Positions 35,042 to 43,561 of a DNA stretch of 64,000 nucleotides are shown here, in pieces. The translations under genes were made by a program, and so were the position numbers. A model generated the notes under the pieces. That model saw only the letters and a list, made by a program, of their open reading frames with translations, did not search any database and was not told the DNA's origin. Position 1 is the stretch's first letter; every line of letters begins with the position of its first letter. Source of the DNA: Thalassospira lohafexi (GTDB taxonomy: Bacteria > Pseudomonadota > Alphaproteobacteria > Rhodospirillales > Thalassospiraceae); the NCBI RefSeq assembly GCF_002844275.1, contig NZ_NXGX01000001.1:186001-250000 (forward strand), read 5' to 3'.

Positions 35042-35443
35042 GTGCGCTTTTCGCATATTTATATTGGTCTTGGCTGGCTTGCAATTGGATTGGGCGTTGT
35101 GGGTATCTTCCTGCCGCTTTTACCAACGACGCCGTTTATGTTGTTGGCCGCTTGGCTGTTTGCCAAGGGATCTCCAAGACTGCACGACTGGATTTGCAAT
35201 CATCCCCGGTTTGGCGGCCCAATTCGTGACTGGAACAATCATGGTGTCATCAGTCGGCGGGCCAAATGTATGGCGATGTTGGCATTCTTTGTTGTGATTG
35301 CGGTGTCGCTGATCTTTGTCGAAAGCCGTTGGGTCGTGATGGTTCAGGTGCTGGTCGCTGTTCCGGTCAGTTTGTTTATCCTGTCGCGGCCATCAGCACC
35401 CCGGCTTGTGAAAGTTACAAATCCAACGGCGGGCAATCCGTAA
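35042..35443 (+). CDS. DUF454 (YbaN) family inner-membrane protein
   Basis: 133-residue membrane protein with about three helices; function unknown. The family pattern is clear: LGWLAIGLGVVGIFLPLLPTTPFMLLAAW followed by FAKGSPRLHDW and NHGVISRRAK. It begins with GTG, eight bases after AGGAAA. Convergent with the MerR gene. Confidence 0.88.
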   Translation: MRFSHIYIGLGWLAIGLGVVGIFLPLLPTTPFMLLAAWLFAKGSPRLHDWICNHPRFGGPIRDWNNHGVISRRAKCMAMLAFFVVIAVSLIFVESRWVVMVQVLVAVPVSLFILSRPSAPRLVKVTNPTAGNP

Positions 35444-35469
35444 AGCCGATCAATCTGGGGTGTTTGATC

Positions 35470-35853
35470 TTAGCCGGTCTTCTTGCGGCTGAGTTCGCCC
35501 TGACAGGATTCTTCAAGTTTATCAAGCTCATCAAGTGTTGCGTCAATGTCCTCACGCTGTGTGCGAAGTGCATCACGGCGTTCGTTGATTTTGGACACAA
35601 GGATGGTCAATTGGGTGATTTCGCTGCGGTCGCCATCATAGAGATCAAGAAGATCACGTATTTCCTTTAATGAGAAACCAAGCCGCTTGCCGCGCATGAT
35701 CAGGCGCAAACGCACCCGGTCACGCTGGCTGTAAATGCGGGTTTGTCCCTGACGTTCGGGCTCTATCAGTTCCTGATCTTCGTAAAAGCGGATGGTCCGC
35801 GTGGTTACGTCAAACTCGCGGGCAAGATCAGTAATCGAGTAGCTGTCGCTCAT
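35470..35853 (-). CDS. MerR family transcriptional regulator (LiuR-like)
   Basis: 127-residue regulator. The winged helix-turn-helix occupies about residues 6-72 (YSITDLAREFDVTTRTIRFYEDQELI), followed by a long dimerisation coiled coil (about 80-118). The metal-binding cysteines of classical MerR are absent; one cysteine lies near the end. Similar regulators (LiuR) control leucine and acyl-CoA catabolism, but no such genes are adjacent. A matching palindrome lies 22 bases ahead of the start, consistent with autoregulation. Confidence 0.85.
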   Translation of the reverse strand: MSDSYSITDLAREFDVTTRTIRFYEDQELIEPERQGQTRIYSQRDRVRLRLIMRGKRLGFSLKEIRDLLDLYDGDRSEITQLTILVSKINERRDALRTQREDIDATLDELDKLEESCQGELSRKKTG

Positions 35854-35874
35854 GGGGGCTCAATGCTGTTGAGG

Positions 35875-35890
35875 TTTACGCTTACGTAAA
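35875..35890. promoter_or_regulatory. Probable MerR/LiuR-type operator
   Basis: TTTACGCTTACGTAAA has six-base perfect arms (TTTACG / CGTAAA) and a four-base centre, between the MerR gene start (35853) and the end of the histidine kinase gene (35898). From memory it resembles published LiuR sites rich in ACGT and TTTACG half-sites. Confidence 0.6.
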
Positions 35891-35897
35891 CTGAAAG

Positions 35898-37520
35898 CTA
35901 CATGCTTTCCTGTGTGACGACAATCGGCAATTCTTTTGGAAACTCGACGCAAAATGTGCTGCCTTCGCCCGGCGTGCTGGTGACCGTGAGCGATCCACCG
36001 TGCCGGTCGACGATCTTTTTGCAAATCGCCAGGCCAATTCCTGTCCCGGCATAATCACCATAGCCATGCAGGCGTTTGAAAACCTCAAAAATGGTTTCGT
36101 GATATTGCTCTTCAATTCCGATCCCGTTATCGGCAACAAAAATGCGGTAGTTGTTCAGAGTTTCCTTGGCGAATACCCGTACCTTGCCATCTTCGGGGTC
36201 ACTGTATTTCAGGCCATTGGATACCAGGTTCTGGAACAGCAGCAGTAGCTGGCTTGCATCGCCGGTGATGGTGGGAAGGGTTCCTTCGCGGATGATATTG
36301 CCTTCGGGGGCGGACCCGGCACGTTTGAAGTTGGTTACAAGTGCATCAAACAGGGCATGTAAAGAAACCGCGTGGAACGGTTTCCCATGACGTCCAACAC
36401 GCGACAGGGTCAGAAGGTCGTCAATCATGCGCTGCATGCGTTGGGTGCCATCAACAGCATAATGAATGAATTCATCGGCTGTATCGTCAAGCTGGCCTTC
36501 GTACCGCCGGGCGATGAGCTGGGTATAGCTTGACACCATGCGCAGTGGTTCTTGCAAGTCATGGGACGCAGCATAGGCAAACTGTTCAAGTTCGCTGTTG
36601 GACCGTTCAAGTTCAGCCATGGTGCGCTGAATTTCCATCTCATGGCGTTTGCGTTGGGAAATATCGCGCAGGGTAATAATGTAGTGATAGCGTTCATCAG
36701 CGGAAAAATGGCTGATCGCGACTTCCAGCGGTATGTTGCGACCGCTCGACGTGCAGGCGAGAACCTCGATCACCCCGGTTCCAAGGTCGGTTAAAAGCCG
36801 ATCTTTTGGCGGTGGCGACGGGGTGATGTGTTCGCTGTCAGGCAAAAGAAAGCGAATGATGTTGCGAAGTTCCGGGTCACCTTCGGAGCCACATAGCTCC
36901 TGCGCGCGTGCATTCAAAGGTTCAATATTGCCGTCATCAGACGCCACCAGAATGGCATCAATGGTATTTTGCAAAATAGCCCGGGTTCGGCCTTCGCTGC
37001 GTCTGGTTTGGGTAACAAGGTCAGCCAATTCGGCGGCCTGCTGACGAAGCAGTCGGTCACGCTGAACCGCAAGTGTCACATCGCGAATGGTCAACGAACA
37101 CAGTGTGCCGTTGCTACTTGTCTTGATTGGATGGATGCGGATTGATTGTTCCATGCGATCAAAGCTTGCAGCAAATTGCGGTAGGGGTTTTAACGGCAGG
37201 GCCCCTTGATTAAGCGACGGGGATATAACGGCGGGCATGCCAAATTTCAGGCAGTCTTCAATCGCTTGACTGACCCGGCCTAATTTAGTTTCAGGAAAAA
37301 CGTCGACAAGTTGTTTGCCAAGAACTTGATGCGGTGCAAGATCAGATCGGTTTTGCATCCATCTGTTCCAATGGCAAATCGCGCCATCCTGTGAAATCGC
37401 CAGCGATCCGGTATCTGCCGTATCAAGCAACGCGGCATAAAGTTCGGCAGCTTTGTCTGATCTATCGAGGCTGCCCGACAGCGTTTTGTGGTCCAACGAT
37501 GATGGTGTCGACTTTTTCAT
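35898..37520 (-). CDS. PAS-containing sensor histidine kinase
   Basis: Cytoplasmic 540-residue kinase with no membrane segments. Order: PAS (about 28-140), a second PAS-like domain (about 180-290), the dimerisation/phosphoacceptor domain with FAYAASHDLQEPLRMVSSY (His near 318), and the ATPase domain with NLVSNGLKYSDP, DNGIGIEE and GTGIGLAICKKIV. This DHp type (HDLQEPLR) occurs in soluble light or redox sensors. It starts 14 bases after the CheC gene, so it is the last gene of a four-gene signalling operon. Likely partner: the CheY-like protein two genes upstream. Confidence 0.9.
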   Translation of the reverse strand: MKKSTPSSLDHKTLSGSLDRSDKAAELYAALLDTADTGSLAISQDGAICHWNRWMQNRSDLAPHQVLGKQLVDVFPETKLGRVSQAIEDCLKFGMPAVISPSLNQGALPLKPLPQFAASFDRMEQSIRIHPIKTSSNGTLCSLTIRDVTLAVQRDRLLRQQAAELADLVTQTRRSEGRTRAILQNTIDAILVASDDGNIEPLNARAQELCGSEGDPELRNIIRFLLPDSEHITPSPPPKDRLLTDLGTGVIEVLACTSSGRNIPLEVAISHFSADERYHYIITLRDISQRKRHEMEIQRTMAELERSNSELEQFAYAASHDLQEPLRMVSSYTQLIARRYEGQLDDTADEFIHYAVDGTQRMQRMIDDLLTLSRVGRHGKPFHAVSLHALFDALVTNFKRAGSAPEGNIIREGTLPTITGDASQLLLLFQNLVSNGLKYSDPEDGKVRVFAKETLNNYRIFVADNGIGIEEQYHETIFEVFKRLHGYGDYAGTGIGLAICKKIVDRHGGSLTVTSTPGEGSTFCVEFPKELPIVVTQESM

Positions 37521-37534
37521 TCACCTCGACCCGG

Positions 37535-38158
37535 TTAACCAAGTGAATTGGCCAGAAAACGACGGACCAGTTCCCTGAGCATCTGGATTGAATCCAGATC
37601 CATAACAAACAGGACATACCCATCAATGTCATTTTGACGCAGCATGAATTGCACATGCAAGATCATCAGGACGGGTTTTTTGCCAGTTTGGCTACTTGCG
37701 TCATCTTGATCCAGCAACGACCGGCTTTCGCGTTTGCGAAATGAGGGCATTGAGCAATTTATTGGTTCACCAAGCACATTTGAAATGCTGCCAAGGCAGG
37801 CATTTAAAATGATATTGCCGACCTCCATCAGGGCTTCTTGCTCAAGATCAGTCAAGGCCTCAAGCGGAACGTCGACTTTCAAAAGGCTGCGCACCAGTTC
37901 CAGACTGCGTTCTTCGGGAAATACCAGCATGGCCTCGCCTTTAAAGGGGCCGTCGAATGTCTGGCTTACGGCAGAAACAATTTCAGTTGGGGCCTTGGCA
38001 AGGTCAGTATCAGAGAACCGCTCGACGAAAGTAATGCGCGGAACGGTTAGTTCAACCGGTTGTTCGACCATCTCGGACAAGGATGATGCGGCCCGACCAA
38101 CACCGATGTTGATCAATTCACTGATGGTATCATGTTCAAGTTCTGTCAGATCAATCAT
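37535..38158 (-). CDS. CheC-type phosphatase of phospho-receiver proteins
   Basis: 207-residue CheC/CheX/FliY-family protein that dephosphorylates CheY-like receivers. Both phosphatase sites fit the [D/S]xxxExxN-x22-P pattern: DTISELIN with Pro 23 residues on, and EALMEVGN with Pro at the same distance (Glu in place of the first Asp/Ser). The start overlaps the stop of the receiver gene by four bases. No cheD or other chemotaxis gene is in the window, so it probably works on the neighbouring receiver and not on flagellar CheY. Confidence 0.88.
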   Translation of the reverse strand: MIDLTELEHDTISELINIGVGRAASSLSEMVEQPVELTVPRITFVERFSDTDLAKAPTEIVSAVSQTFDGPFKGEAMLVFPEERSLELVRSLLKVDVPLEALTDLEQEALMEVGNIILNACLGSISNVLGEPINCSMPSFRKRESRSLLDQDDASSQTGKKPVLMILHVQFMLRQNDIDGYVLFVMDLDSIQMLRELVRRFLANSLG

Positions 38159-38529
38159 CGGCCCGCTTCCTTGGCCGCGATGTAGTCACGAATTTTTTCT
38201 TCGGTCGGTGGCTTTGCCAGAAAATCAACACCGATGCTTTCGGCTTTGTTCTGGATTTCTTTTTGAATATTGGCCGTCAGAAGGGCTATCACGGTATCAG
38301 GAAACTGTGCACGTAACTTCTCGCAAAGCTCAAGGCCATTCATACCGGGCATATTAAAATCGACCAGTAGATAATCGTAGGATTTCTCCGCGACCATCGC
38401 CAAGGCTTTTGCCGCATCTTCGGCCTCCTCAATTTCCCACCCCGCAAAATTGCTGGATATGAACGCCTTGACCAGAAGCCGGGCGAATTTGCTGTCATCT
38501 ATGAGCAGGACGGATTTTTGTGGGGCCAT
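38155..38529 (-). CDS. CheY-like single-domain response regulator
   Basis: 124-residue receiver domain with no output domain. The phosphoacceptor is the Asp of YLLVDFNMPGMNG (about residue 58); acidic residues LLIDDSK, the conserved Thr in ALLTANIQ and the Lys in FLAKPPTEE are all present. Overlaps the CheC gene by four bases. Phosphate probably comes from the kinase downstream. Confidence 0.92.
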   Translation of the reverse strand: MAPQKSVLLIDDSKFARLLVKAFISSNFAGWEIEEAEDAAKALAMVAEKSYDYLLVDFNMPGMNGLELCEKLRAQFPDTVIALLTANIQKEIQNKAESIGVDFLAKPPTEEKIRDYIAAKEAGR

Positions 38530-38598
38530 TTTGCTTCTCGGATAACCAGACGTTTGAATGTGGTGCGCAGGTTGCGCTTCTTCGTTGGTGTTAGCGAC

Positions 38599-41073
38599 TT
38601 ATGGTTCAATATCGGCCTTGGCGGACAGACGTATAATATGGTGAACCGCCTCATGTGCAGGCAGCGGCGTCGCAATCAGGAACCCCTGAACTTCGTCACA
38701 TCCGCTGTCGCGCAGGAAGTCCATTTGTTCTATGGTTTCAACACCTTCGGCAACCACCTGTAGACCAAGATTATGGCCCATGATGACAATTGCGCGCGTG
38801 ATGGCGGCATCATCGCTATCGACTGTGATGTCGCGGACAAACGACCGGTCAATCTTGATGGAATTGATCGGCAGGCGTTTAAGATACGCCAGGGATGAAT
38901 AGCCCGTGCCAAAGTCATCAACCGCGATTTGCAGCCCAAGGTGGCGCAGTTCTTCAAGGATTGTAGCCGATTTCTTGATTTCCTGCATCATCACGGTTTC
39001 GGTAACTTCAAGCACGATGCGTGCGGCAGGTGTATCGGTTTGTTCAAGAATACGCGCAATCGTTTGCGTGATCCGGCCTTCCATCAATTGTCGTGGTGAC
39101 ACATTGATCGCAATCGGAACCGGCGGGACATTCGCGGCGTCCCACTCACCGATCTGACGGCAGACTTCCTCGAAAACCCACTCGCCGATCTTGCCGATCA
39201 GTCCGGTTTCTTCTGCCACCGGGATGAACTGCATCGGCGAAATATAGCCGCGCCCCGGATGTTTCCAGCGGATAAGCGCCTCAAGCCCGCAAATCTGGTC
39301 GGTTTTAAGGTCCACCTTGGGCTGATAATGCAGCTCAAATTGATTTTTTGCGAGGGCTTCCCGGAGATCATTTTCGATCACAAGGCGCGCCATCGCACTT
39401 TCGTTCATCGTCTTGGTAAAGAAGTGATAGGTGCCGCCACCCCCCGATTTCGCGCTATACATCGCAGTGTCGGCGTTGCGCATCAATGTTGGGAAATCTT
39501 CACCATCGGATGGATAAAGCGCAATGCCAATGGATGGGGTGACAAACAGAATGCGTCCCTTGATATCGAAGGCTGGTGTCAGTGCGTCAAGTACAGCCTG
39601 CGACAAATTGGCGGCATCCTGCATTTCCTTTAGATCGGGAATAATGATCAGGAACTCGTCCCCGCCAAGACGCCCGACTATTTCCTGACGGCCAATGACT
39701 TTTTGCAGTCGTAGCGCCACAGCCTTGAGCAATAGGTCCCCGACATGATGTCCCAAGCTGTCATTGATTACCTTGAAACGATCAAGGTCGATAAAGACAA
39801 CTGCGGTTGCGCCATGGCGTCGGTCTTTGTCATCTTGGTGTACCGCCAGTGCATTTGACAGGCTGTGTTCAAGCATGCTGCGGTTCGGCAGGTTGGTCAG
39901 CGTGTCGTGGTTGGCCATATAGACCAGCTGTTCTTCATAGCGCTTGCGCACGGTAATGTCGTTTAGAACGGCTGTAATAAGCGGCGTTGCAGCATCAGGG
40001 ATCGGGCGGAAGGCAAAAGAAACGTCAATTTCGCGTTGGTCTATCCGGATGATGGGTAAGATGATGCGTTTTTCTGTTATCTCAACGCTCGGATCATATG
40101 CGGCGAGTTCTTCAAGGGTGTGTTCAAGTGTCGGAATTGATCGCGGGGCGATAAATTCCTGCAAGGTGCGTCCTTGGGGTGTTTCATCACGCATCAACCC
40201 CAGTAGGGGTCGGATGGCAGCATTGTATTCAACGATACGACCTGTCGGTGAGATCGTCAGAATCCCGTCAGCAACATTTTGAACAATGGCGTTAAGTTGC
40301 GATTCACGGTCTCGGACTTGCTGTTCGGTAACGCGCAGCTTGGTAAGGTTTGTCGAAATGCTGTCGATCAGATTGCGCGTGGTATGCAAAATCATACCGA
40401 GCTCATCGCGGTCATGTTTGGCCGGGACGATGATGCTCTGGGGATCGGGATGTTGCGGGTTAATCTTGCGCAGTGTGGCCGAAATGCGCAAGAGCGGTTT
40501 GGTCAGTGTCGCATAGAAAAACGCAACCAATACCAGCCCCAAAAGCAGATTTCGTAAAATGCCTGATGCCAGGATGCGTGTCGCACGATTGATAAAACCC
40601 TCGGCAATCAGATTGGTATCGATTTGAACACTTAAATATCCGACCAGTTCTCTGGTCGGACCTGTTTCAAGACGAACATCATATTCCTGATTGTCACCAA
40701 ACATTAGTCTGGTCAGCAAGGAACGGCTGGAACTGCTTGGTGGCTCCGAATGGCGGGCAAGGACATTATCGAAATTGTCGCGCAATACCGCTTCATAGAC
40801 CGGCTCATATTCAAACAAGCCGGCAATAACGCGTGAGGCCAGATTTTCATCAAGACCGTACGCCGCCTGTGTCGCGGATTCGCGCAAGGTCGCAAGAACC
40901 TGATTAACGGTACGGTCAATCAGGGTTTGTTCTTCGCGAAGATCAAGGGTGATTTGAATAGCACTGAGCAGCAGGCCAATAAGCAGGGTAATGGCGACCG
41001 CAATGCGTGCCTGTTTTACAGACAGGCGATCCAGCCACTTAAGTTGTTGCTGATCAAGGTTTTCGTTAGACAC
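38599..41073 (-). CDS. Membrane GGDEF-EAL protein with sensor, HAMP and PAS domains
   Basis: Bifunctional-type c-di-GMP enzyme, about 824 residues. Two membrane helices (about 27-47 and 168-190) enclose a periplasmic sensor domain; then HAMP (about 190-245), PAS (about 255-375), GGDEF with intact RLGGDEF and EAL with GLEALIRWKHP and DDFGTGYSS. Both catalytic signatures look intact, and no RxxD inhibition site precedes GGDEF. I prefer the GTG at 41073 (GGGG ahead) over a TTG 12 bases upstream. It lies 69 bases before the receiver gene, probably in one operon. Confidence 0.92.
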   Translation of the reverse strand: MSNENLDQQQLKWLDRLSVKQARIAVAITLLIGLLLSAIQITLDLREEQTLIDRTVNQVLATLRESATQAAYGLDENLASRVIAGLFEYEPVYEAVLRDNFDNVLARHSEPPSSSSRSLLTRLMFGDNQEYDVRLETGPTRELVGYLSVQIDTNLIAEGFINRATRILASGILRNLLLGLVLVAFFYATLTKPLLRISATLRKINPQHPDPQSIIVPAKHDRDELGMILHTTRNLIDSISTNLTKLRVTEQQVRDRESQLNAIVQNVADGILTISPTGRIVEYNAAIRPLLGLMRDETPQGRTLQEFIAPRSIPTLEHTLEELAAYDPSVEITEKRIILPIIRIDQREIDVSFAFRPIPDAATPLITAVLNDITVRKRYEEQLVYMANHDTLTNLPNRSMLEHSLSNALAVHQDDKDRRHGATAVVFIDLDRFKVINDSLGHHVGDLLLKAVALRLQKVIGRQEIVGRLGGDEFLIIIPDLKEMQDAANLSQAVLDALTPAFDIKGRILFVTPSIGIALYPSDGEDFPTLMRNADTAMYSAKSGGGGTYHFFTKTMNESAMARLVIENDLREALAKNQFELHYQPKVDLKTDQICGLEALIRWKHPGRGYISPMQFIPVAEETGLIGKIGEWVFEEVCRQIGEWDAANVPPVPIAINVSPRQLMEGRITQTIARILEQTDTPAARIVLEVTETVMMQEIKKSATILEELRHLGLQIAVDDFGTGYSSLAYLKRLPINSIKIDRSFVRDITVDSDDAAITRAIVIMGHNLGLQVVAEGVETIEQMDFLRDSGCDEVQGFLIATPLPAHEAVHHIIRLSAKADIEP

Positions 41074-41398
41074 CCCGAACCCCAAATATTCACTTTTCCC
41101 AATCAGTTAAAAGCACACTATGGCGTTGTGTTGTTAAAAGCAATTGTCCCAAGGCCCTAAGAACTGGAAAAGAGCAAAGAAATCTGTATGGTCTGCGCAG
41201 AATTTCGAAGGTAAATATCCTATATCTTGTTGGCCGATGTTTCTGCACTGCATCAAACTGGCAATACTACGCAAAAAAATGGGGTTTTAATGGAGTTGCA
41301 CACAAAGGCCGTGCGTGATAACCCAATGCCCGAGAGAGAACAAGGCCAAGCGCGGGTGCAGCCGCAATCTGGTCCAGCAACCTGTACGGAGTTACACC
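41074..41398. other. Intergenic region upstream of fdxA
   Basis: About 325 bases between divergent genes, AT-rich in the first 200 bases. It must carry both promoters. I see no riboswitch, clear operator or small gene. Confidence 0.5.
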
Positions 41399-41734
41399 AT
41401 GACCTATGTGGTGACGGAAAACTGCATCAAGTGTAAGTATCAGGACTGCGTCGAGGTTTGCCCCGTCGATTGCTTCTATGAGGGTGATAACTTTTTGGTT
41501 ATTCATCCTGACGAATGCATTGATTGCGGTGTCTGTGAGCCGGAATGCCCCGCAGAGGCTATTATTCCTGATACGGAACCGAACTTGGATAACTGGTTGG
41601 AAATCAACCGGAAATTCGCCGAAGTCTGGCCGAACATTACCCGTAAAGGGGATGCGCCGGCTGATGCGGACGAGTGGAATGGCAAAACGGGTAAAACCGA
41701 AATGCTCAGTGAAGCACCTGGTAAAGGTGACTGA
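41399..41734 (+). CDS. fdxA: Seven-iron ferredoxin FdxA
   Basis: Soluble electron carrier, 111 residues, with one 3Fe-4S and one 4Fe-4S cluster. Cysteines match Azotobacter ferredoxin I position by position (one more here because Met is counted): C9, C17 and C50 for the 3Fe cluster, C21, C40, C43 and C46 for the 4Fe cluster, plus C12 and C25. CGGAG precedes the ATG at eight bases. In alphaproteobacteria fdxA and carD are often neighbours, as here. Confidence 0.95.
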   Translation: MTYVVTENCIKCKYQDCVEVCPVDCFYEGDNFLVIHPDECIDCGVCEPECPAEAIIPDTEPNLDNWLEINRKFAEVWPNITRKGDAPADADEWNGKTGKTEMLSEAPGKGD

Positions 41735-42045
41735 TCAGGTCGCATAACCATCAAGAATTAAACCATATTTGGGTCAGGCCAGTGTTGGTATTTGGCCCTT
41801 TGCATGGCTGCATTGAGCTGGTGACACGGAAAAATTCTGTGAAACACCGGCTCTTTGTGTTATTGTCTCCAACTCGCGTTTAAGGGCTCGACAGGCTCGT
41901 TCCGAATTTACCGGATCCCCGTTTAATATCCCCTGTCTGAAACCGCGACTTTGCCAAAAGCTTGGTCGTGTGCAGCTCTTCGCGTCACTGGGTCTATAGT
42001 GTTACAGTTGAATGACCAGGTCTCATACGGCCGGAAGGATGCTTG
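41735..42045. other. Intergenic region upstream of carD
   Basis: 311 bases. TATAGT at 41995-42000 is a plausible -10 box for carD (leader of about 40 bases), without a clear -35. No terminator for fdxA is evident and nothing else is recognisable. Confidence 0.4.
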
Positions 42046-42546
42046 ATGTCGGATAAGTTGCCCTTTACTGTTGGCGATTACGTTGTTTACCCCGCGCACG
42101 GTGTTGGCTGTGTCGACGGTCTGGAAACCCAGGAAATCGCGGGTCAGGAATTGCGCCTTTATGTAATTACCTTTGAATCCAGCCGCATGACGTTGCGTGT
42201 GCCGGTTAATAAGGTGGGCAACTCGGGTCTTCGTAAGCTTTCCTCTAAAAAGCAGATGGACTCCGCACTGATTACCCTTAAGGGGCGTGCACGCGTAAAA
42301 CGGACCATGTGGTCGCGCCGTGCCCAGGAATACGAAGCAAAAATCAATTCAGGCGACCCTGTTTCCATCGCAGAAGTCGTGCGCGATCTTCATCGCAGCG
42401 CAACCCAGCCGGAACAGTCGTTCTCTGAACGTCAGATTTACGAAGCAGCCTTTGAGCGCCTCGTTGACGAACTGGCTGCGATTGAAAAAATCGATAAGGA
42501 CAAGGCATCTGGCAAACTTGAAAAGCTTTTGTACAAAGCTGCCTGA
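42046..42546 (+). CDS. carD: CarD/CdnL family transcription factor
   Basis: Binds the RNA polymerase beta subunit and stabilises open complexes at rRNA and other promoters; 166 residues. The N-terminal Tudor-like domain is typical (FTVGDYVVYPAHGVGCVDG; ESSRMTLRVPVNKV), and the helical C-terminal DNA-interacting domain includes KRTMWSRRAQEYEAKINSGD. GGAAGGA lies just before the ATG. A terminator follows, so the next gene is probably transcribed partly separately. Confidence 0.95.
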   Translation: MSDKLPFTVGDYVVYPAHGVGCVDGLETQEIAGQELRLYVITFESSRMTLRVPVNKVGNSGLRKLSSKKQMDSALITLKGRARVKRTMWSRRAQEYEAKINSGDPVSIAEVVRDLHRSATQPEQSFSERQIYEAAFERLVDELAAIEKIDKDKASGKLEKLLYKAA

Positions 42547-42577
42547 TTGCAGACGTCTCCTTACACACCTATTTATA

Positions 42578-42622
42578 AAAACCGGCCCACAAGGTATCCT
42601 TGATATCCTCGGGGCCGGTTTT
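42578..42622 (+). terminator. Terminator of carD
   Basis: Eleven-base stem (42578-42588 with 42612-42622) and a 23-base loop, followed by GTTTTTGTTTT. It lies between carD and the pseudophosphatase gene. Confidence 0.75.
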
Positions 42623-42648
42623 GTTTTTGTTTTAGGCAGGTTACAGCG

Positions 42649-43452
42649 ATGAGTGCAGTTCTGGCGCCGATTAAGCCGGCAAATAGAATCTGGGTTGTCG
42701 GCGCGATCAATGGTGATCATGACGCGTTGCGGGCAGTTCATCAAAAGCTTGCCCCACGCATCACCCCGGGCGACCGGCTGGTCTATCTTGGGAATTACTG
42801 GGGCGATGGATCGGGTGAAACTGTCATCGCCACCATCAACGAGCTTCTGTTGTTTCGTCGCTACTTTATTGCGATTGACGGCATCGATATCGCTGACATC
42901 GTTTTTCTGCGTGGTGCGTCAGAAGAAATGGTCACCAAGTTGCAGCAAATCCAGTTTGCCCCTAATCCGGGTGAAGTTTTTGACTGGATGTTGACGCGCG
43001 GTGTTGCTGGTACGATCAGGGCCTATGGTTTTGACCCGGTCAATGTGCAGTCGATTATGCGTCAAGGCGCGCACGCTATTTCGCAATGGACCTCACAATT
43101 TGCCGATGCGCTGCGTCGTCACAGCGGCCACAGTGCTCTTTTGGCCGATCTTAAACATGCTGCCTATACCACGGACGGTCGGTTGATCTTTGTCCATGCG
43201 GGCCTTGACGGATCGCGTCCTTTGACCGGACAGACCGATACGTTCTGGTGGGGCGGGTCGATGTTCGAAAGCATCACCGACCGGTACTACGATTGTGCGC
43301 GTATTGTGCGCGGCGCATCAGGAAGTCAAACCGGTTTGATTGAACGTGAATTCACCCTGTCACTTGACCATGGTGCGGGTCGTGGTGGGTCGCTTTTGGC
43401 TCTGGCCCTTGATGGTCAGGGTAAAGTTTCTGATCGCATCGAAAGCATTTAA
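42649..43452 (+). CDS. Protein-phosphatase-fold protein without metal ligands (pseudophosphatase)
   Basis: 267-residue protein with the layout of bacterial PPP-type serine/threonine phosphatases, but the signature motifs are degraded. GDxHG reads GAING (18-22), GDxxDRG reads GNYWGDG (48-54), GNHE reads GASE (89-92), and the later GH motif reads VRGASG. Only FVHAG keeps its histidine. By comparison with PP1 ligands D64, H66, D92, N124, H173 and H248, one of six remains. Catalysis is very unlikely; a binding or regulatory role is inferred. It lies 102 bases after carD across a terminator and ends in its own terminator. Confidence 0.8.
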   Translation: MSAVLAPIKPANRIWVVGAINGDHDALRAVHQKLAPRITPGDRLVYLGNYWGDGSGETVIATINELLLFRRYFIAIDGIDIADIVFLRGASEEMVTKLQQIQFAPNPGEVFDWMLTRGVAGTIRAYGFDPVNVQSIMRQGAHAISQWTSQFADALRRHSGHSALLADLKHAAYTTDGRLIFVHAGLDGSRPLTGQTDTFWWGGSMFESITDRYYDCARIVRGASGSQTGLIEREFTLSLDHGAGRGGSLLALALDGQGKVSDRIESI

Positions 43453-43500
43453 ATACCTTGGCCTTGCCGCCGGTTGGTCGGGACGGTCATTGGAATACGA

Positions 43501-43530
43501 AAAAGGCAGCATGTGATTATGCTGCCTTTT
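43501..43530. terminator. Terminator between convergent genes
   Basis: A perfect 12-base stem (AAAAGGCAGCAT at 43501-43512 with 43519-43530) and six-base loop, placed between the pseudophosphatase gene and the end of the M48 protease gene; A and T flanks allow action in both directions. Confidence 0.9.
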
Positions 43531-43561
43531 GATGTTTTGTCCGCTGGTGGTCTTGGTATTG

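Noticed and set aside
37535-38529. Reading the CheC and receiver genes as part of a chemotaxis operon
   Set aside because: No cheA, cheW, cheR, cheB, cheD or receptor gene is nearby, and the receiver and CheC are coupled to a separate PAS kinase.
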